Origin: Actinomycetaceae bacterium
GTDB lineage: Bacteria > Actinomycetota > Actinomycetes > Actinomycetales > Actinomycetaceae
Direction of reading: 5' to 3'
Length of the DNA stretch: 64,000 bases
Assembly: GCA_030538185.1 (NCBI GenBank)
Contig: JAUNUK010000006.1
Span: 36,312-100,311, forward strand
Shown here: positions 33,107-41,960 of the stretch, piece by piece
How the letters are laid out: every line of letters starts with the position of its first letter
Numbering within the stretch: position 1 is the first letter of the stretch
Program-made: the position numbers and the translations under genes
The notes under the pieces: generated by a model
Databases searched by the model: none
Seen by the model: the letters and a program-made list of their open reading frames with translations, nothing else
Told to the model about the DNA's origin: nothing

Positions 33107-33886
33107 TTAGCGTTGCCGCCAAGAATCACCGGGATCCAGGGCGACGCGGATGACCTTGCCTCCGAAGGCGGGCAGGTCGTAGTCGTCCAAGAGCTCATCA
33201 GTCATAATCAGGTCGGCATTCGAGGTATCGGCGACGAAACCGATGCAGCGCTTACCAAAAGAGTGTGAATCGGCGATGATGCAGCGGCGTCTTCCTGCGG
33301 CAAGTAGAGCGCGTTGAATACCGGCTTGCCAGGTCGCAGAGATGGTGAAACCGGAATAGGGATGGATGCCTTCAACCTCAATGAAGCTCCAACGCGTTAT
33401 GTGTTCGGCTGCGAAGGTTTCGGCCCTGGCGCCAGATGTGACGTGTGACGGAGATTCACGCAGTTCGCCGCCCGCCAGATGGACTTTAAAGCTGGGGTTT
33501 TGAGACAGGGTCATCGCGCTTCGTAAATCGTTGGTGACAACGGTCATGTCGTGCATATCCAACATAGACAGAATCAAAAGTGAGGTAATCGGACCGGAAC
33601 TGATGCAAAGTGAGTCCCCGTCTTTGAGCATTCGGCGGGCTGCCTGTGCAATGGCTTGGTGTTCCCCTTCGTTTGGTTGTCCGAGGGATGGGGTGGTCTC
33701 GGCTGAACTGCGCAAAATTGCTCCGCCGTGGAGGCGGTCTACCAAGCCATTAGCGGTTAATCCCTGCAGATCGCGTCGAATCGTGGAGCCGTCAACGCCC
33801 AGGCTTTGGGCAAGGTCCTTGACTTCGACGTAGGAACCGTGACCTAAAAGGCCCAAGATTTGGCGTTGCCGGGCGCTCAAGCGCAC
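33107..33886 (-). CDS. DeoR-family transcriptional repressor
   Basis: 259 residues. The N-terminal DeoR helix-turn-helix is RQRQILGLLGHGSYVEVKDLAQSLGVDGSTIRRDLQGL. The C-terminal sugar-phosphate sensor domain has DGDSLCISSGPITSLL and the family ending around FVADTSNADLIMTDELL. It is divergent from the sugar-uptake operon and should repress it until a phosphorylated sugar intermediate binds. Direct repeats and palindromes in the shared region are candidate operators. Confidence 0.9.
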   Translation of the reverse strand: MRLSARQRQILGLLGHGSYVEVKDLAQSLGVDGSTIRRDLQGLTANGLVDRLHGGAILRSSAETTPSLGQPNEGEHQAIAQAARRMLKDGDSLCISSGPITSLLILSMLDMHDMTVVTNDLRSAMTLSQNPSFKVHLAGGELRESPSHVTSGARAETFAAEHITRWSFIEVEGIHPYSGFTISATWQAGIQRALLAAGRRRCIIADSHSFGKRCIGFVADTSNADLIMTDELLDDYDLPAFGGKVIRVALDPGDSWRQR

Positions 33887-33925
33887 GATGACCTCCTTGG
33901 GCAGGTAGTTAAACGGAATTCGCTG

Positions 33926-33955
33926 GAACCTATTGAAACCTATTAGAACCTATTG
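33926..33955. promoter_or_regulatory. Three 10-bp direct repeats, candidate DeoR operator
   Basis: Three back-to-back units of RAACCTATTR at 33926, 33936 and 33946, one helical turn apart, lie between the DeoR gene and the sugar operon. Phased direct repeats suit cooperative binding by a DeoR-type tetramer. Confidence 0.5.
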
Positions 33956-33979
33956 AATAGAAGTTTAACCGGAAACTGC

Positions 33980-34055
33980 TTGATATGGAATAGGACCTGC
34001 ACTACACTGTTCACATCTCGCACGATTTCGTGCAGGATGTGTGCACGATGTCGTG
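33980..34055 (+). promoter_or_regulatory. Sigma70-type promoter and two palindromic operators of the sugar operon
   Basis: TTGATA (33980-33985) and TACACT (34003-34008) are separated by 17 bp, a near-ideal promoter. GCACGATTTCGTGC (34020-34033) and CACGATGTCGTG (34044-34055) share CACGAnnTCGTG and lie just downstream of the expected start. A repressor bound there would block transcription. The regulator may be the DeoR protein or a LacI-type protein elsewhere. Confidence 0.55.
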
Positions 34056-34090
34056 AATACGGCTAAACAACTCGAAGAAGAGGTTATCCG

Positions 34091-35131
34091 ATGCGAAAAA
34101 TAGCATTATTTTCCTTGGCGGCTTTGGTCGCCTCGGTGTCCTTGGCTGGATGTGGAATGGCAGATACCGGCTCCAAGAAGGAAGAAACATCGGCAAGCGA
34201 CGATAAGAGCGCTTCTGCCGGTGACTACGTCAACGTAGTTAAATTGACGGGAATCGCTTGGTTTGACCGCATGAAAACTGGCGTTGAGGATTTCGCCAAA
34301 GAATCAGGAAAGAAAGCTTTCCAGACAGGACCAGACACCAACAGTCCAGAAAAACAGGTCGGAATCATCCAAGGTCTTATCGCACAAAAACCTGCTGTTT
34401 TGGCAATTATCCCATCTGACCCAGCTGCCCTAGATGCAGTGATCAAGCAGGCCACGGGTGCAGGCATCAAGGTCATCACCCAAGAAGCCCCTGCCTTGGA
34501 AAGCCCCGATGCCGATATAGAGGCATTCGATAACAAGAACTACGGCGAATCCATTATGGGTGGCCTGGCAAAGTGCATGGGCGAAAAGGGACAATACGTC
34601 CAGTTCGTCGGCACGCTGACTGCCGCTACCCACATGGAATGGGCACAAGCTGGCTACGACTTGCAGAAGGAAAAGTACAGCGGAATGGAACGCCTGGGCA
34701 CAGAGGTCGAATCCAATAACAGCGCCGATGAAGCCTATAAGAAGACGAAGCAACTGCTACAGGCAAACCCAGAACTCAAGGGTTTCCAGGGCGGGTCCTC
34801 CGAAGATGTCATCGGTATTGGCCGAGCCATTGCCGAGGCCGGCTTGCAGGCCGACACCTGTGTTTACGGCACAGGCGTGCCGTCTCAGTCGATAAAGGGC
34901 CTGGAAGACGGATCCATTGATGAGATCTACTTCTGGGATCCTGCCGCCGCCGGGCAAGCCATGATGAAGGCCGGTCAGTTGCTGGTTGAGGGTAAGAAGA
35001 TCGAAACCGGCACAGATCTGGGAGTCGAAGGCTACACCAAACTGACGCAATCGCCGACGAACCCCAAGGTCTTCTATGGGACAGCAGATCTCTCAGCGAC
35101 CAAGGATACGGTAGGGAAGTACAACTTCTAG
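34091..35131 (+). CDS. Sugar ABC transporter substrate-binding lipoprotein
   Basis: 346 residues: signal peptide with lipobox SLAGC (Cys20), then a periplasmic-binding-protein-like fold of the ribose/LsrB/RhaS group (IIPSDPAALDAVIKQATGAGIKVI; YFWDPAAAGQAMMKAG). It captures a sugar for the importer encoded downstream. The WDPA segment recalls AI-2-binding LsrB and rhamnose-type RhaS, so the ligand need not be a pentose. A strong hairpin separates it from the ATPase gene, probably letting the binder be made in excess. Confidence 0.88.
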   Translation: MRKIALFSLAALVASVSLAGCGMADTGSKKEETSASDDKSASAGDYVNVVKLTGIAWFDRMKTGVEDFAKESGKKAFQTGPDTNSPEKQVGIIQGLIAQKPAVLAIIPSDPAALDAVIKQATGAGIKVITQEAPALESPDADIEAFDNKNYGESIMGGLAKCMGEKGQYVQFVGTLTAATHMEWAQAGYDLQKEKYSGMERLGTEVESNNSADEAYKKTKQLLQANPELKGFQGGSSEDVIGIGRAIAEAGLQADTCVYGTGVPSQSIKGLEDGSIDEIYFWDPAAAGQAMMKAGQLLVEGKKIETGTDLGVEGYTKLTQSPTNPKVFYGTADLSATKDTVGKYNF

Positions 35132-35149
35132 CTTGGCCGTAAAGTAAGT

Positions 35150-35192
35150 GTTTCCGAGGCCTGGGTTACAACTCCTCCCAGGCCTCGGAAAC
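35150..35192 (+). terminator. Intercistronic 16-bp hairpin after the binding-protein gene
   Basis: GTTTCCGAGGCCTGGG (35150-35165) pairs perfectly with 35177-35192 around an 11-nt loop, with no T-run. It likely stabilises the upstream message or partly attenuates the operon. The arms begin TTTCCGAGG, the first part of the iterated motif, and then diverge. Confidence 0.7.
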
Positions 35193-35231
35193 GGTCATGA
35201 CAAACTGCGAGGCACGGCAAAGGAAGTAAGA

Positions 35232-36761
35232 ATGTCTGTAGAAGATTTAGAGTCTCAAAGCGGTCAGTCGACCGAAACACAGCCTTTCGTTTCCGCAGTC
35301 GATGTTGTTAAACACTTCGGCGGTGTTAAGGCACTAAATGGCGTGTCAGTAGACTTCTATCCTGGCGAGGTTCACTGTTTGGCCGGCGAAAACGGCTGCG
35401 GTAAATCGACTCTCATGAAAGTCATTTCGGGCGCCCACGCACCTACGTCCGGGCATATTGTCGTGGCAGGCACGACGTATCCAAAACTGACCCCCGCCGA
35501 GGCATACCGCCTGGGATTGGACATTATTTATCAAGACTTTTCTTTGCTTCCTAACCTAAGCGTCGCAGAAAACATCGCCTTACCTGGCTACCTTTCTGAT
35601 AAGCGCAGGTTCGTGAGTCAAAAAGAGAATGAAGAAATAGCAGAGGCAGCAATTACGCGCCTTGGGATTCCTTTGGATTTACACGCCCTGGTTGGGGACC
35701 TCACGGTTGCAGAACGCCAACTGTGTGCGGTGGCACGCGCCCTTGCCCATGAAGCAAAGTTCATCGCCATGGATGAACCGACAACAGCATTGACCTGGCG
35801 TGAGGTGGATGCCCTCTTTGAAACCGTGTCCTCACTGCGCAATGAGGGCGTCGCTTTGGCGTTCATCAGCCACAAAATGCAAGAAGTTTTCTCAATCTCT
35901 GATCGCGTTACTGTTATGCGCAACGGTGAAATAGTCGGCGAAGGCAAGCCTTCGGATTATTCTCATCTGACCCTGGCCGAGACCATGACAGGCCGGTCCT
36001 CTGCAACGATTGAAAGCATGGGGGCTATTGATGATGACGCCCCACCCGCTCTTGAGGTCAGAGGCCTGGGGCATTTCCCACTATTTGCTGACATCTCCTT
36101 CACAGTGCGCCAAGGCGAAATCGTAGGTCTGTCTGGGTTGCTTGGGTCTGGACGAACAGAAATCGCAGAGGCGATTGCGGGCGTTAACCCAGCCCCGGAT
36201 GGGGCGATTCTTGTTCACGGCGAAAAAATCGCGATAAAAAACATGGGCGATGCCTTGCAGGCAGGAATCGGTTACGTCCCAGAAGATCGCCTCACTCAGG
36301 GCTTGTTCTTGGATCAACCCATTGGAGATAACCTCGTTTCGGCACATACCGAACGCATCTCATCACGAGGCATTATTTCCGCCAAGAAATCTGGGCAACT
36401 TCAAACCGAAGCCGTGCGGGACCTGCGAATCAAGATAGACAAGCTATCGGATCCCGTACGTTCCCTTTCCGGCGGCAATGCCCAGCGCGTCCTATTGGCG
36501 AAATGGCTGATGGGAGAGCCTAAGGTTCTGGTTTTAAACGGACCCACGGTGGGCGTGGACGTCGGCTCCAAATTCGATATTCTCTCGGTTCTAAGGGCCC
36601 AATCCCTGCGAGGGATGGGTGTCCTCATCATCTCTGACGATGTCCCAGAACTTGTCTCGACCTGTCACCGAGTCTTTATCGTGCGCAGTGGCCGGATATG
36701 CGACGAATTATCAGGAGAGTCCTTGAGTGAAACCGAGATTGTAAAGGCGATTGCACAATGA
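35232..36761 (+). CDS. Sugar ABC transporter ATP-binding protein (RbsA/LsrA type)
   Basis: 509 residues with two ATPase halves. The first half has Walker A AGENGCGKST, an atypical signature region (LTVAERQLCAVARAL) and Walker B FIAMDEPTTAL. The second has a degenerate Walker A (LSGLLGSGRTE), signature LSGGNAQRVLLAKWL and a divergent Walker B (VLVLNGPTVGVD), with N-G in place of D-E. That asymmetry is usual for ribose-type importers. ATG 35232 follows GGAAGTAAG. Its end overlaps the first permease by four bases. Confidence 0.9.
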   Translation: MSVEDLESQSGQSTETQPFVSAVDVVKHFGGVKALNGVSVDFYPGEVHCLAGENGCGKSTLMKVISGAHAPTSGHIVVAGTTYPKLTPAEAYRLGLDIIYQDFSLLPNLSVAENIALPGYLSDKRRFVSQKENEEIAEAAITRLGIPLDLHALVGDLTVAERQLCAVARALAHEAKFIAMDEPTTALTWREVDALFETVSSLRNEGVALAFISHKMQEVFSISDRVTVMRNGEIVGEGKPSDYSHLTLAETMTGRSSATIESMGAIDDDAPPALEVRGLGHFPLFADISFTVRQGEIVGLSGLLGSGRTEIAEAIAGVNPAPDGAILVHGEKIAIKNMGDALQAGIGYVPEDRLTQGLFLDQPIGDNLVSAHTERISSRGIISAKKSGQLQTEAVRDLRIKIDKLSDPVRSLSGGNAQRVLLAKWLMGEPKVLVLNGPTVGVDVGSKFDILSVLRAQSLRGMGVLIISDDVPELVSTCHRVFIVRSGRICDELSGESLSETEIVKAIAQ

Positions 36762-37849
36762 CACCTAGTAAAAACTCCACGCAGCGGGGATCCCTGCTCC
36801 ACAGGGTTGTCGCCAACCAAGAGCTCCTACTTTTGGCTCTCATCGCGGCAATCCTTGTGGCTGTCATATTCAAGGTGCCCGGCTTCTTTTCAATCGAAAC
36901 CTTGTTCAACATCCTTCGTGACTCAATGGTCAACGTCGTATTCGCCCTCGGCGTATTTTTGGTCTTACTAACCGGAGGGATTGACGTATCCTTCCTGGCC
37001 ATAGGGATGACCTCGGCTTACTTGGCCGTCTTGGCCACGCCTGAAAACGGCGGACCGGCCTTGGCCATCGTTTCTTTCATCGTCGCAATGTTGGTTGGCA
37101 CGATGCTGGGTTTGGTGAACGCTGCCGTCGTCATCGGCGCGAAGGTCTCGACGTTGATAGCAACCCTGGCGACATCGGCCATGTTCATGGGCACCTTATT
37201 CGCCTTCGGTGGCGGGGTCATTATTAACAACCTGCCCGCCCCTCTGGAAGCCTTGCGCACCACAAACCTGATAACCGCACCCGGTGCCGTGCGCGGAACG
37301 ACTCGCCTCAATGTCTTAATCCTGGTCGTGGCGGTTATCGTCATCGCGGTGTGGGCCTTCTTGAAGTGGACCGTTGCGGGACGTTCAATATTTGCCCTGG
37401 GAGGCGGGGTGGAAGCCGCAGCCAGGGCGGCAGTCCCGGTCAAGAAAATCAGGATCTTGGTCGCTGTTGCAGCAGGTGCCCTATCGGGCATTGCAGGAAT
37501 GACCTTCGTGACCTTGTCTGGTACCGCAGACCCGACGGCCTTCACGGGCCAAGAACTCAATGTCATCGCGGCGGTAGTCCTCGGGGGCACGGCGATCACG
37601 GGCGGTAAAGGATCTGTCAGGGGCACGGTCTTAGGTGTCGTATTGATTTCTTTGATTCAAACCTCACTGGTTCCTTTGGGCGTTCCAGCGATATGGCAGC
37701 AGACCATGGTGGGAATCATGCTCTTGCTGGGTGTCACATTGCAGGCATTGTCGGCGCGCACCAAGCCATACCGACCGATTCTTGAAGTGCTGGTAGGGCC
37801 AGGAGACGGCGTCAAAGCGAAAGCTAAAATCCCAGGTGAGGAGCGCTAA
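36758..37849 (+). CDS. Sugar ABC transporter permease 1
   Basis: 363 residues of the RbsC/LsrC/RhaP permease family. It has about nine membrane helices, LLTGGIDVSFLAIGMTSAYLAV in helix 2-3 and VVLGGTAITGGKGSVRGTVLGV near the C-terminal side. It overlaps the ATPase gene by four bases and abuts the second permease. Two different permeases imply a heterodimeric channel, as in LsrCD or RhaPQ systems. Confidence 0.88.
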   Translation: MTPSKNSTQRGSLLHRVVANQELLLLALIAAILVAVIFKVPGFFSIETLFNILRDSMVNVVFALGVFLVLLTGGIDVSFLAIGMTSAYLAVLATPENGGPALAIVSFIVAMLVGTMLGLVNAAVVIGAKVSTLIATLATSAMFMGTLFAFGGGVIINNLPAPLEALRTTNLITAPGAVRGTTRLNVLILVVAVIVIAVWAFLKWTVAGRSIFALGGGVEAAARAAVPVKKIRILVAVAAGALSGIAGMTFVTLSGTADPTAFTGQELNVIAAVVLGGTAITGGKGSVRGTVLGVVLISLIQTSLVPLGVPAIWQQTMVGIMLLLGVTLQALSARTKPYRPILEVLVGPGDGVKAKAKIPGEER

Positions 37850-37850
37850 G

Positions 37851-38876
37851 ATGACATTTCAAAGCCTACAGATGAAATTCCTGAACACGATGGGAGCTCG
37901 CTCTAGCTTCCTGCGGCTCGCCTTGGTTACCCTGAGCATCTTCCTCCTGTTTTCCGTGCTGAATCCGGGTGTGTTCCTTTCCGGGGCGAATTTTCAGTTC
38001 ATTTTCCTGTCCACCCCAGAGTTGGCGTTACTGGCCTTGGCTATTTCGGTAACCATGCTGACGGCAGGCATTGACCTGTCGGTTGTCGGGATATCGAATG
38101 TCTCTGCCATTGCCGCTGCGCAATTAATGGTGATCATGGGGGGCACAAACCAGTCAGTTCCCGTGGCAATGCTGGTTGCCGTTGCGGTTGGGGCTGTATG
38201 TGGCCTGGTGAACGCCGCTTTAATCGCTTTGTTGGATGTGCCTCCGATTTTGGCGACGCTGGGAACGCAACAGTTGTTCTCCGGTATTGCCCTGGTCCTT
38301 TCGGGTGGTTCGATTATTAAAGGCATGCCCGAGGCCTTCACCAATATCGCCTTGATCACCGTTGCCGGCATCCCGCTGATTTTCATTATCATGCTGGCCA
38401 TCGCTGCTTTGGTTGGGATCTTGGTGTCGAAATCTTCACTGGGCTTCCAAATGCGCATGGTTGGCTCAAACCCGAAAGCTTCGGACTATTCGGGCATCAA
38501 CCGAATCAAGGTTCTGACTTTCACGTACCTGACATCGGGCGTTTTGGCAGGCATAGCGGGCTTGATTATCAGTTCCAGGGCTTCTGGGGCCAACTCGCAA
38601 TACGGGGTCACCTACATTCTTTTGGCTATCGTTGTTGCGGTTTTGGCAGGGGTAGATCCCGAGGGCGGATACGTCACCGTCTCTGGCGTCATCATCGCTG
38701 TTTTAGCCCTGCAGATGCTATCCACGGGTTTGTTGTCGATACAAAACAGCCCCCACGTCGTCAATATCATGCAAGGTGCTTTGCTGATATTTATCGTTGC
38801 TCTTAACGCCTGGGGGTACAAGCTCTCTGCCTGGATAAAAGCACTCTTAGGGGGCGTGAAGGCGCACTCTTCGTAG
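37851..38876 (+). CDS. Sugar ABC transporter permease 2
   Basis: 341 residues, paralogous to the preceding permease. MLTAGIDLSVVGISNVSAIAAAQL and VLAGVDPEGGYVTVSGVIIAVLALQ are the matching family motifs; the latter holds the iterated core (38659-38667) at a naturally conserved Gly-Gly site. ATG 37851 starts one base after the preceding stop, with GAGGAG upstream. It completes the importer. Confidence 0.88.
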   Translation: MTFQSLQMKFLNTMGARSSFLRLALVTLSIFLLFSVLNPGVFLSGANFQFIFLSTPELALLALAISVTMLTAGIDLSVVGISNVSAIAAAQLMVIMGGTNQSVPVAMLVAVAVGAVCGLVNAALIALLDVPPILATLGTQQLFSGIALVLSGGSIIKGMPEAFTNIALITVAGIPLIFIIMLAIAALVGILVSKSSLGFQMRMVGSNPKASDYSGINRIKVLTFTYLTSGVLAGIAGLIISSRASGANSQYGVTYILLAIVVAVLAGVDPEGGYVTVSGVIIAVLALQMLSTGLLSIQNSPHVVNIMQGALLIFIVALNAWGYKLSAWIKALLGGVKAHSS

Positions 38877-38934
38877 CCTTTACCTGTGTAGAAACGCGAA
38901 AAAGTTTTCAACCCACGTGTGTTAAGGAGTATTC

Positions 38935-40449
38935 GTGAGCCAAATATTTGTCCTTGGCGTTGATGTCGGTACAGGGTCGACCAAGGCAGTCCTTTGTGAT
39001 CCTCAGGGAAAAATCCTTGAAAAAGCGACACATCGCAACCACATGAAGTTGCCGCGCCCAGGGTACGCCGAAATGGATGCTGAGGGGGATTGGTGGGGTT
39101 CTGTTATCGATGTGTGTGAGCAGATCACATCCTCAAAGACATTTGCCGCCGTCACCCAGGGCAAGGCCCACCTGGGGGGTATATGTGTTTCAGGCTTAGG
39201 CCCAGCCGTGGTCGTTACGGATGGTGAAGGCAATCCTGGGCACCCGGCAATCCTTTATGGCATTGATACGCGCGCCGGTAAAGAGATTATTGAACAAACC
39301 GAGGCGCTTGGTGAAAAAGAGATTTTGGCGCGTTGCGGCAAGGCCTTGTCATCGCAAGCCATAGGTCCAAAGCTGTCGTGGATCCGCTCGCACGTCCCTG
39401 GTGTAGCCGCTGATGCCCCTTGGTATTCAACCCACTCGTATGTGGTGAAGAAGCTAACTGATAACTGGGTTTTGGATCACCACACGGCTTCGCAGTGCGA
39501 TCCCTTGTATGACGTGATGAAGCAGGAATGGGCGACGGATTGGATCGACACTGTCCTGCCAGGGTTGAGGGTTCCAAAGTTGCTGTGGCCTGGTGAGCTT
39601 GCGGGTTCTGTAACACCACAGGCAGCCGCCTTGACGGGGTTGCCCGAAGGGACTCCGGTCCTCGCAGGCACTGTGGATGCCTGGGCGGAGGCCTACTCTG
39701 CGGGGGTCAGTGCGCCTGGTGACCTGATGCTCATGTATGGCTCAACCATGTTTATGGTCCAGGTGTTGTCCGCCCCGACAGTTGGTCAAAAACTCTGGAC
39801 GACCAGCGGTGTCGCCCAAGGTTCCCACACTCTTGCTGCAGGGATGTCGACCTCGGGAAGCATAACGAACTGGATTCAAGAACTGTGCGGAGGCGCACCC
39901 TTTGAAACCTTGGTGAAGGAAGCCTCGGAGATATCACCTGGTTCGGACGGTTTGGTTTTGTTGCCCTATTTCGCGGGGGAACGCACCCCACTTTATGATC
40001 CGAATGCGCGCGGAACGATTGCGGGTTTGACGCTACGACATAGCCGTGGCCACGTCTTTCGTGCCGTCTATGAGGGAATCGCCTACGGCATTCGCCAAAT
40101 TATTGAGGAGTTAGAGTTTTGTGCCGGGCGTGCCGCCAGAGTGATTGCTGTGGGCGGCGGTACCCAAGGTGATCTGTGGACGCAGATCGTTTCGGACGCG
40201 TGCGGCATCACCCAAATAATTCCCGAGGTCACCATTGGCGCAGCTTACGGTGATGCCTTGCTGGTCGCACAGTATTGTGGCGCTTTCCCGCAAGATCAGT
40301 CCTGGTTGAAGGCCGCTTCCACGGTCACTCCCAGGCCCGCGAACGCCGCCGTCTATCAGGAGCTCTATTCGATTTACCGCGAAATGTATCCTGCCACGGC
40401 TTCACTCATGCATCGATTGGCTGCCGTGCAAGAAATGTCGGGGCAGTAA
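38935..40449 (+). CDS. FGGY-family carbohydrate kinase
   Basis: 504 residues of the xylulokinase-like FGGY family: ATP site VLGVDVGTGSTKAVL, hinge DTRAG, GTVDAWAEAYSAG, LLPYFAGERTPLYDPNARG and VGGGTQGDLWTQIVSDACG. It phosphorylates the imported sugar or polyol. GTG 38935 follows AAGGAG. It sits between the importer and an RpiB-like isomerase, giving the order uptake, phosphorylation, isomerisation. Substrates of this family range from pentuloses to erythritol and AI-2, so specificity is open. Confidence 0.87.
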   Translation: MSQIFVLGVDVGTGSTKAVLCDPQGKILEKATHRNHMKLPRPGYAEMDAEGDWWGSVIDVCEQITSSKTFAAVTQGKAHLGGICVSGLGPAVVVTDGEGNPGHPAILYGIDTRAGKEIIEQTEALGEKEILARCGKALSSQAIGPKLSWIRSHVPGVAADAPWYSTHSYVVKKLTDNWVLDHHTASQCDPLYDVMKQEWATDWIDTVLPGLRVPKLLWPGELAGSVTPQAAALTGLPEGTPVLAGTVDAWAEAYSAGVSAPGDLMLMYGSTMFMVQVLSAPTVGQKLWTTSGVAQGSHTLAAGMSTSGSITNWIQELCGGAPFETLVKEASEISPGSDGLVLLPYFAGERTPLYDPNARGTIAGLTLRHSRGHVFRAVYEGIAYGIRQIIEELEFCAGRAARVIAVGGGTQGDLWTQIVSDACGITQIIPEVTIGAAYGDALLVAQYCGAFPQDQSWLKAASTVTPRPANAAVYQELYSIYREMYPATASLMHRLAAVQEMSGQ

Positions 40450-40471
40450 AACTACAGAGGAGGTGTTCGCT

Positions 40472-41035
40472 ATGAAAACAACCGCAGATCGCCATGTTGT
40501 TGTGGGAGCGGATTTCGCCGGTTTCCCTTTGAAAGAGGCCGTTAAGGCGCATTTAGAATCGCGCGGCTGGCAGGTTTTGGATTTGACGCCCGAGGTGGAC
40601 TTGGCCCCCATGTACCACAGGGCAGGCTTCCTCGTGGGTTCAAAGATTGCCGAGGGCGAATACGAAAAGGCTCTGGCCTTTTGCGGGACCGGGATGGGCA
40701 TTCACGTGGCGGCATCCAAGTGTCCACACGTGCACGCGGCTGTGGCTGAGTCTTTGCCAGCTGCCAGGCGAGCGTCGACGGCCAATAAATGTAACGTGCT
40801 GGCGATGGGCGCGTTTTGGACTGGTCCCGCCTTGGGTGCTGCCATGGCCGAAGCGTTTTTGGAAAACGGTTTCGGGGCCGGTTACGAGGACTGGCAAGGC
40901 TTTGATGAGTATCACCTGCTGGGTTTCAAGGAGTGCGAGGAATTCGACTACGAGGCCTACAAGGCCCGCGGCTTTTGTGTGGCTGACCCCTCAGTCCCCG
41001 TGATGGGCCCCAAACCCAAGGGCCTAGCGTTCTAG
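40472..41035 (+). CDS. RpiB/LacAB-like sugar-phosphate isomerase
   Basis: 187 residues. HVVVGADFAGFPLKEAVKAHLESRG and LAFCGTGMGIHVAASK (catalytic Cys71) place it in the RpiB/LacA/LacB family; it is about 35 residues longer than RpiB. The usual HN(D/N)AN segment, whose His opens the furanose ring in RpiB, reads TANKCN here, with Ala in place of His. That would suit an acyclic substrate such as a tetrulose phosphate, as in the EryI/DerI branch; this is inference. ATG 40472 follows GGAGGTG, 22 bases after the kinase gene. Confidence 0.82.
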   Translation: MKTTADRHVVVGADFAGFPLKEAVKAHLESRGWQVLDLTPEVDLAPMYHRAGFLVGSKIAEGEYEKALAFCGTGMGIHVAASKCPHVHAAVAESLPAARRASTANKCNVLAMGAFWTGPALGAAMAEAFLENGFGAGYEDWQGFDEYHLLGFKECEEFDYEAYKARGFCVADPSVPVMGPKPKGLAF

Positions 41036-41108
41036 TTTCCCATCTTTGCCAACTGAGTAGTTCTTGGCCGACTGTGACGGTTGTACTGCACTGTGGGCCA
41101 GTAACTAG

Positions 41109-41873
41109 TCACTCAGCCTGTAGCAGGGCGACGATTTCTTTGTAGCCGCGTTTTTGGGCGTGTTCCAGTGCCGTGACGCCGTCTTTGTCGGCGATTGACG
41201 TGTTGACACCGGCATTGACCAGGGCTTTCACGGTCTGTTGATGCCTGGGGCCACCATCCCCCAAGATGACCGCTTCAAGCAGGGCTGTCCAACCCAAGTC
41301 GTTGACGTGGTCCAGGTCGATGCCGGTTGTGGCCACCCACTCAATGTATTCAACGTGCCCGCGTTCGGCTGCGGGGATGGGCGTAATCCCGCCGTAACGG
41401 TTGCGCAGTTTCATATTCGGCTTGCCTTCCAGCAAGACTTTGCCCATCTCAACGCTGCCTGTCACGCCTGTGACCAGCCAAGGCGTGTCCTTTTGGTCAT
41501 CGACGGCATTGACATCCGCACCCTTTTCTACCAGGATGCGTGCGGCCTCAACGTGGTCATTTGAGGCGGCCAACAGCAAAGCCGTACGTTGCCTTGAGTC
41601 GCGGGCCTCCAGGTTTGCCCCATTGCCGAGGGCGGCCAGCAGTTCATCGGTATTGCCGCTGGCTGCGGCGTTTAATAGGGCATCGTCGTATGTGTTGTCA
41701 GCGGACATGGCTGGGGTGCTCCTAGTAGATGAGGGTTGAGTATCTGTGGGGTTCGTCTGCTGTGCAGGTGGCGAACAGGCCGAAAGCGTGAGTAGCGCTG
41801 CGGCCAATGATGCAGCCAATGCTCCAGTCACTGAGACTTGAGCCTTTGCTTGTCGTCGCCCTCGCATAGACAC
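41109..41873 (-). CDS. Ankyrin-repeat lipoprotein
   Basis: 254 residues: signal peptide with lipobox TLSAC (Cys33), a Thr/Ser/Pro linker, then about five ankyrin repeats (from DDALLNAAASGNTDELLAALG to DGVTALEHAQKRGYKEIVALLQ). It would be anchored outside the membrane and bind proteins. Similar bacterial ankyrin lipoproteins are often linked to catalase or to toxins, but no such partner is adjacent. An exact 13-mer (41622-41634) encodes ALGN in the loop between repeats 1 and 2, where ALGKGAN-like sequence is also normal for ankyrins. Confidence 0.85.
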   Translation of the reverse strand: MSMRGRRQAKAQVSVTGALAASLAAALLTLSACSPPAQQTNPTDTQPSSTRSTPAMSADNTYDDALLNAAASGNTDELLAALGNGANLEARDSRQRTALLLAASNDHVEAARILVEKGADVNAVDDQKDTPWLVTGVTGSVEMGKVLLEGKPNMKLRNRYGGITPIPAAERGHVEYIEWVATTGIDLDHVNDLGWTALLEAVILGDGGPRHQQTVKALVNAGVNTSIADKDGVTALEHAQKRGYKEIVALLQAE

Positions 41874-41960
41874 CTTCTGTAGAACCAGTGATCAAGACAA
41901 GGGTAACCGTGATGTGAATATATGGCCGCCGGAAGGGGACTTTGGCCGACAAATCGAGGC

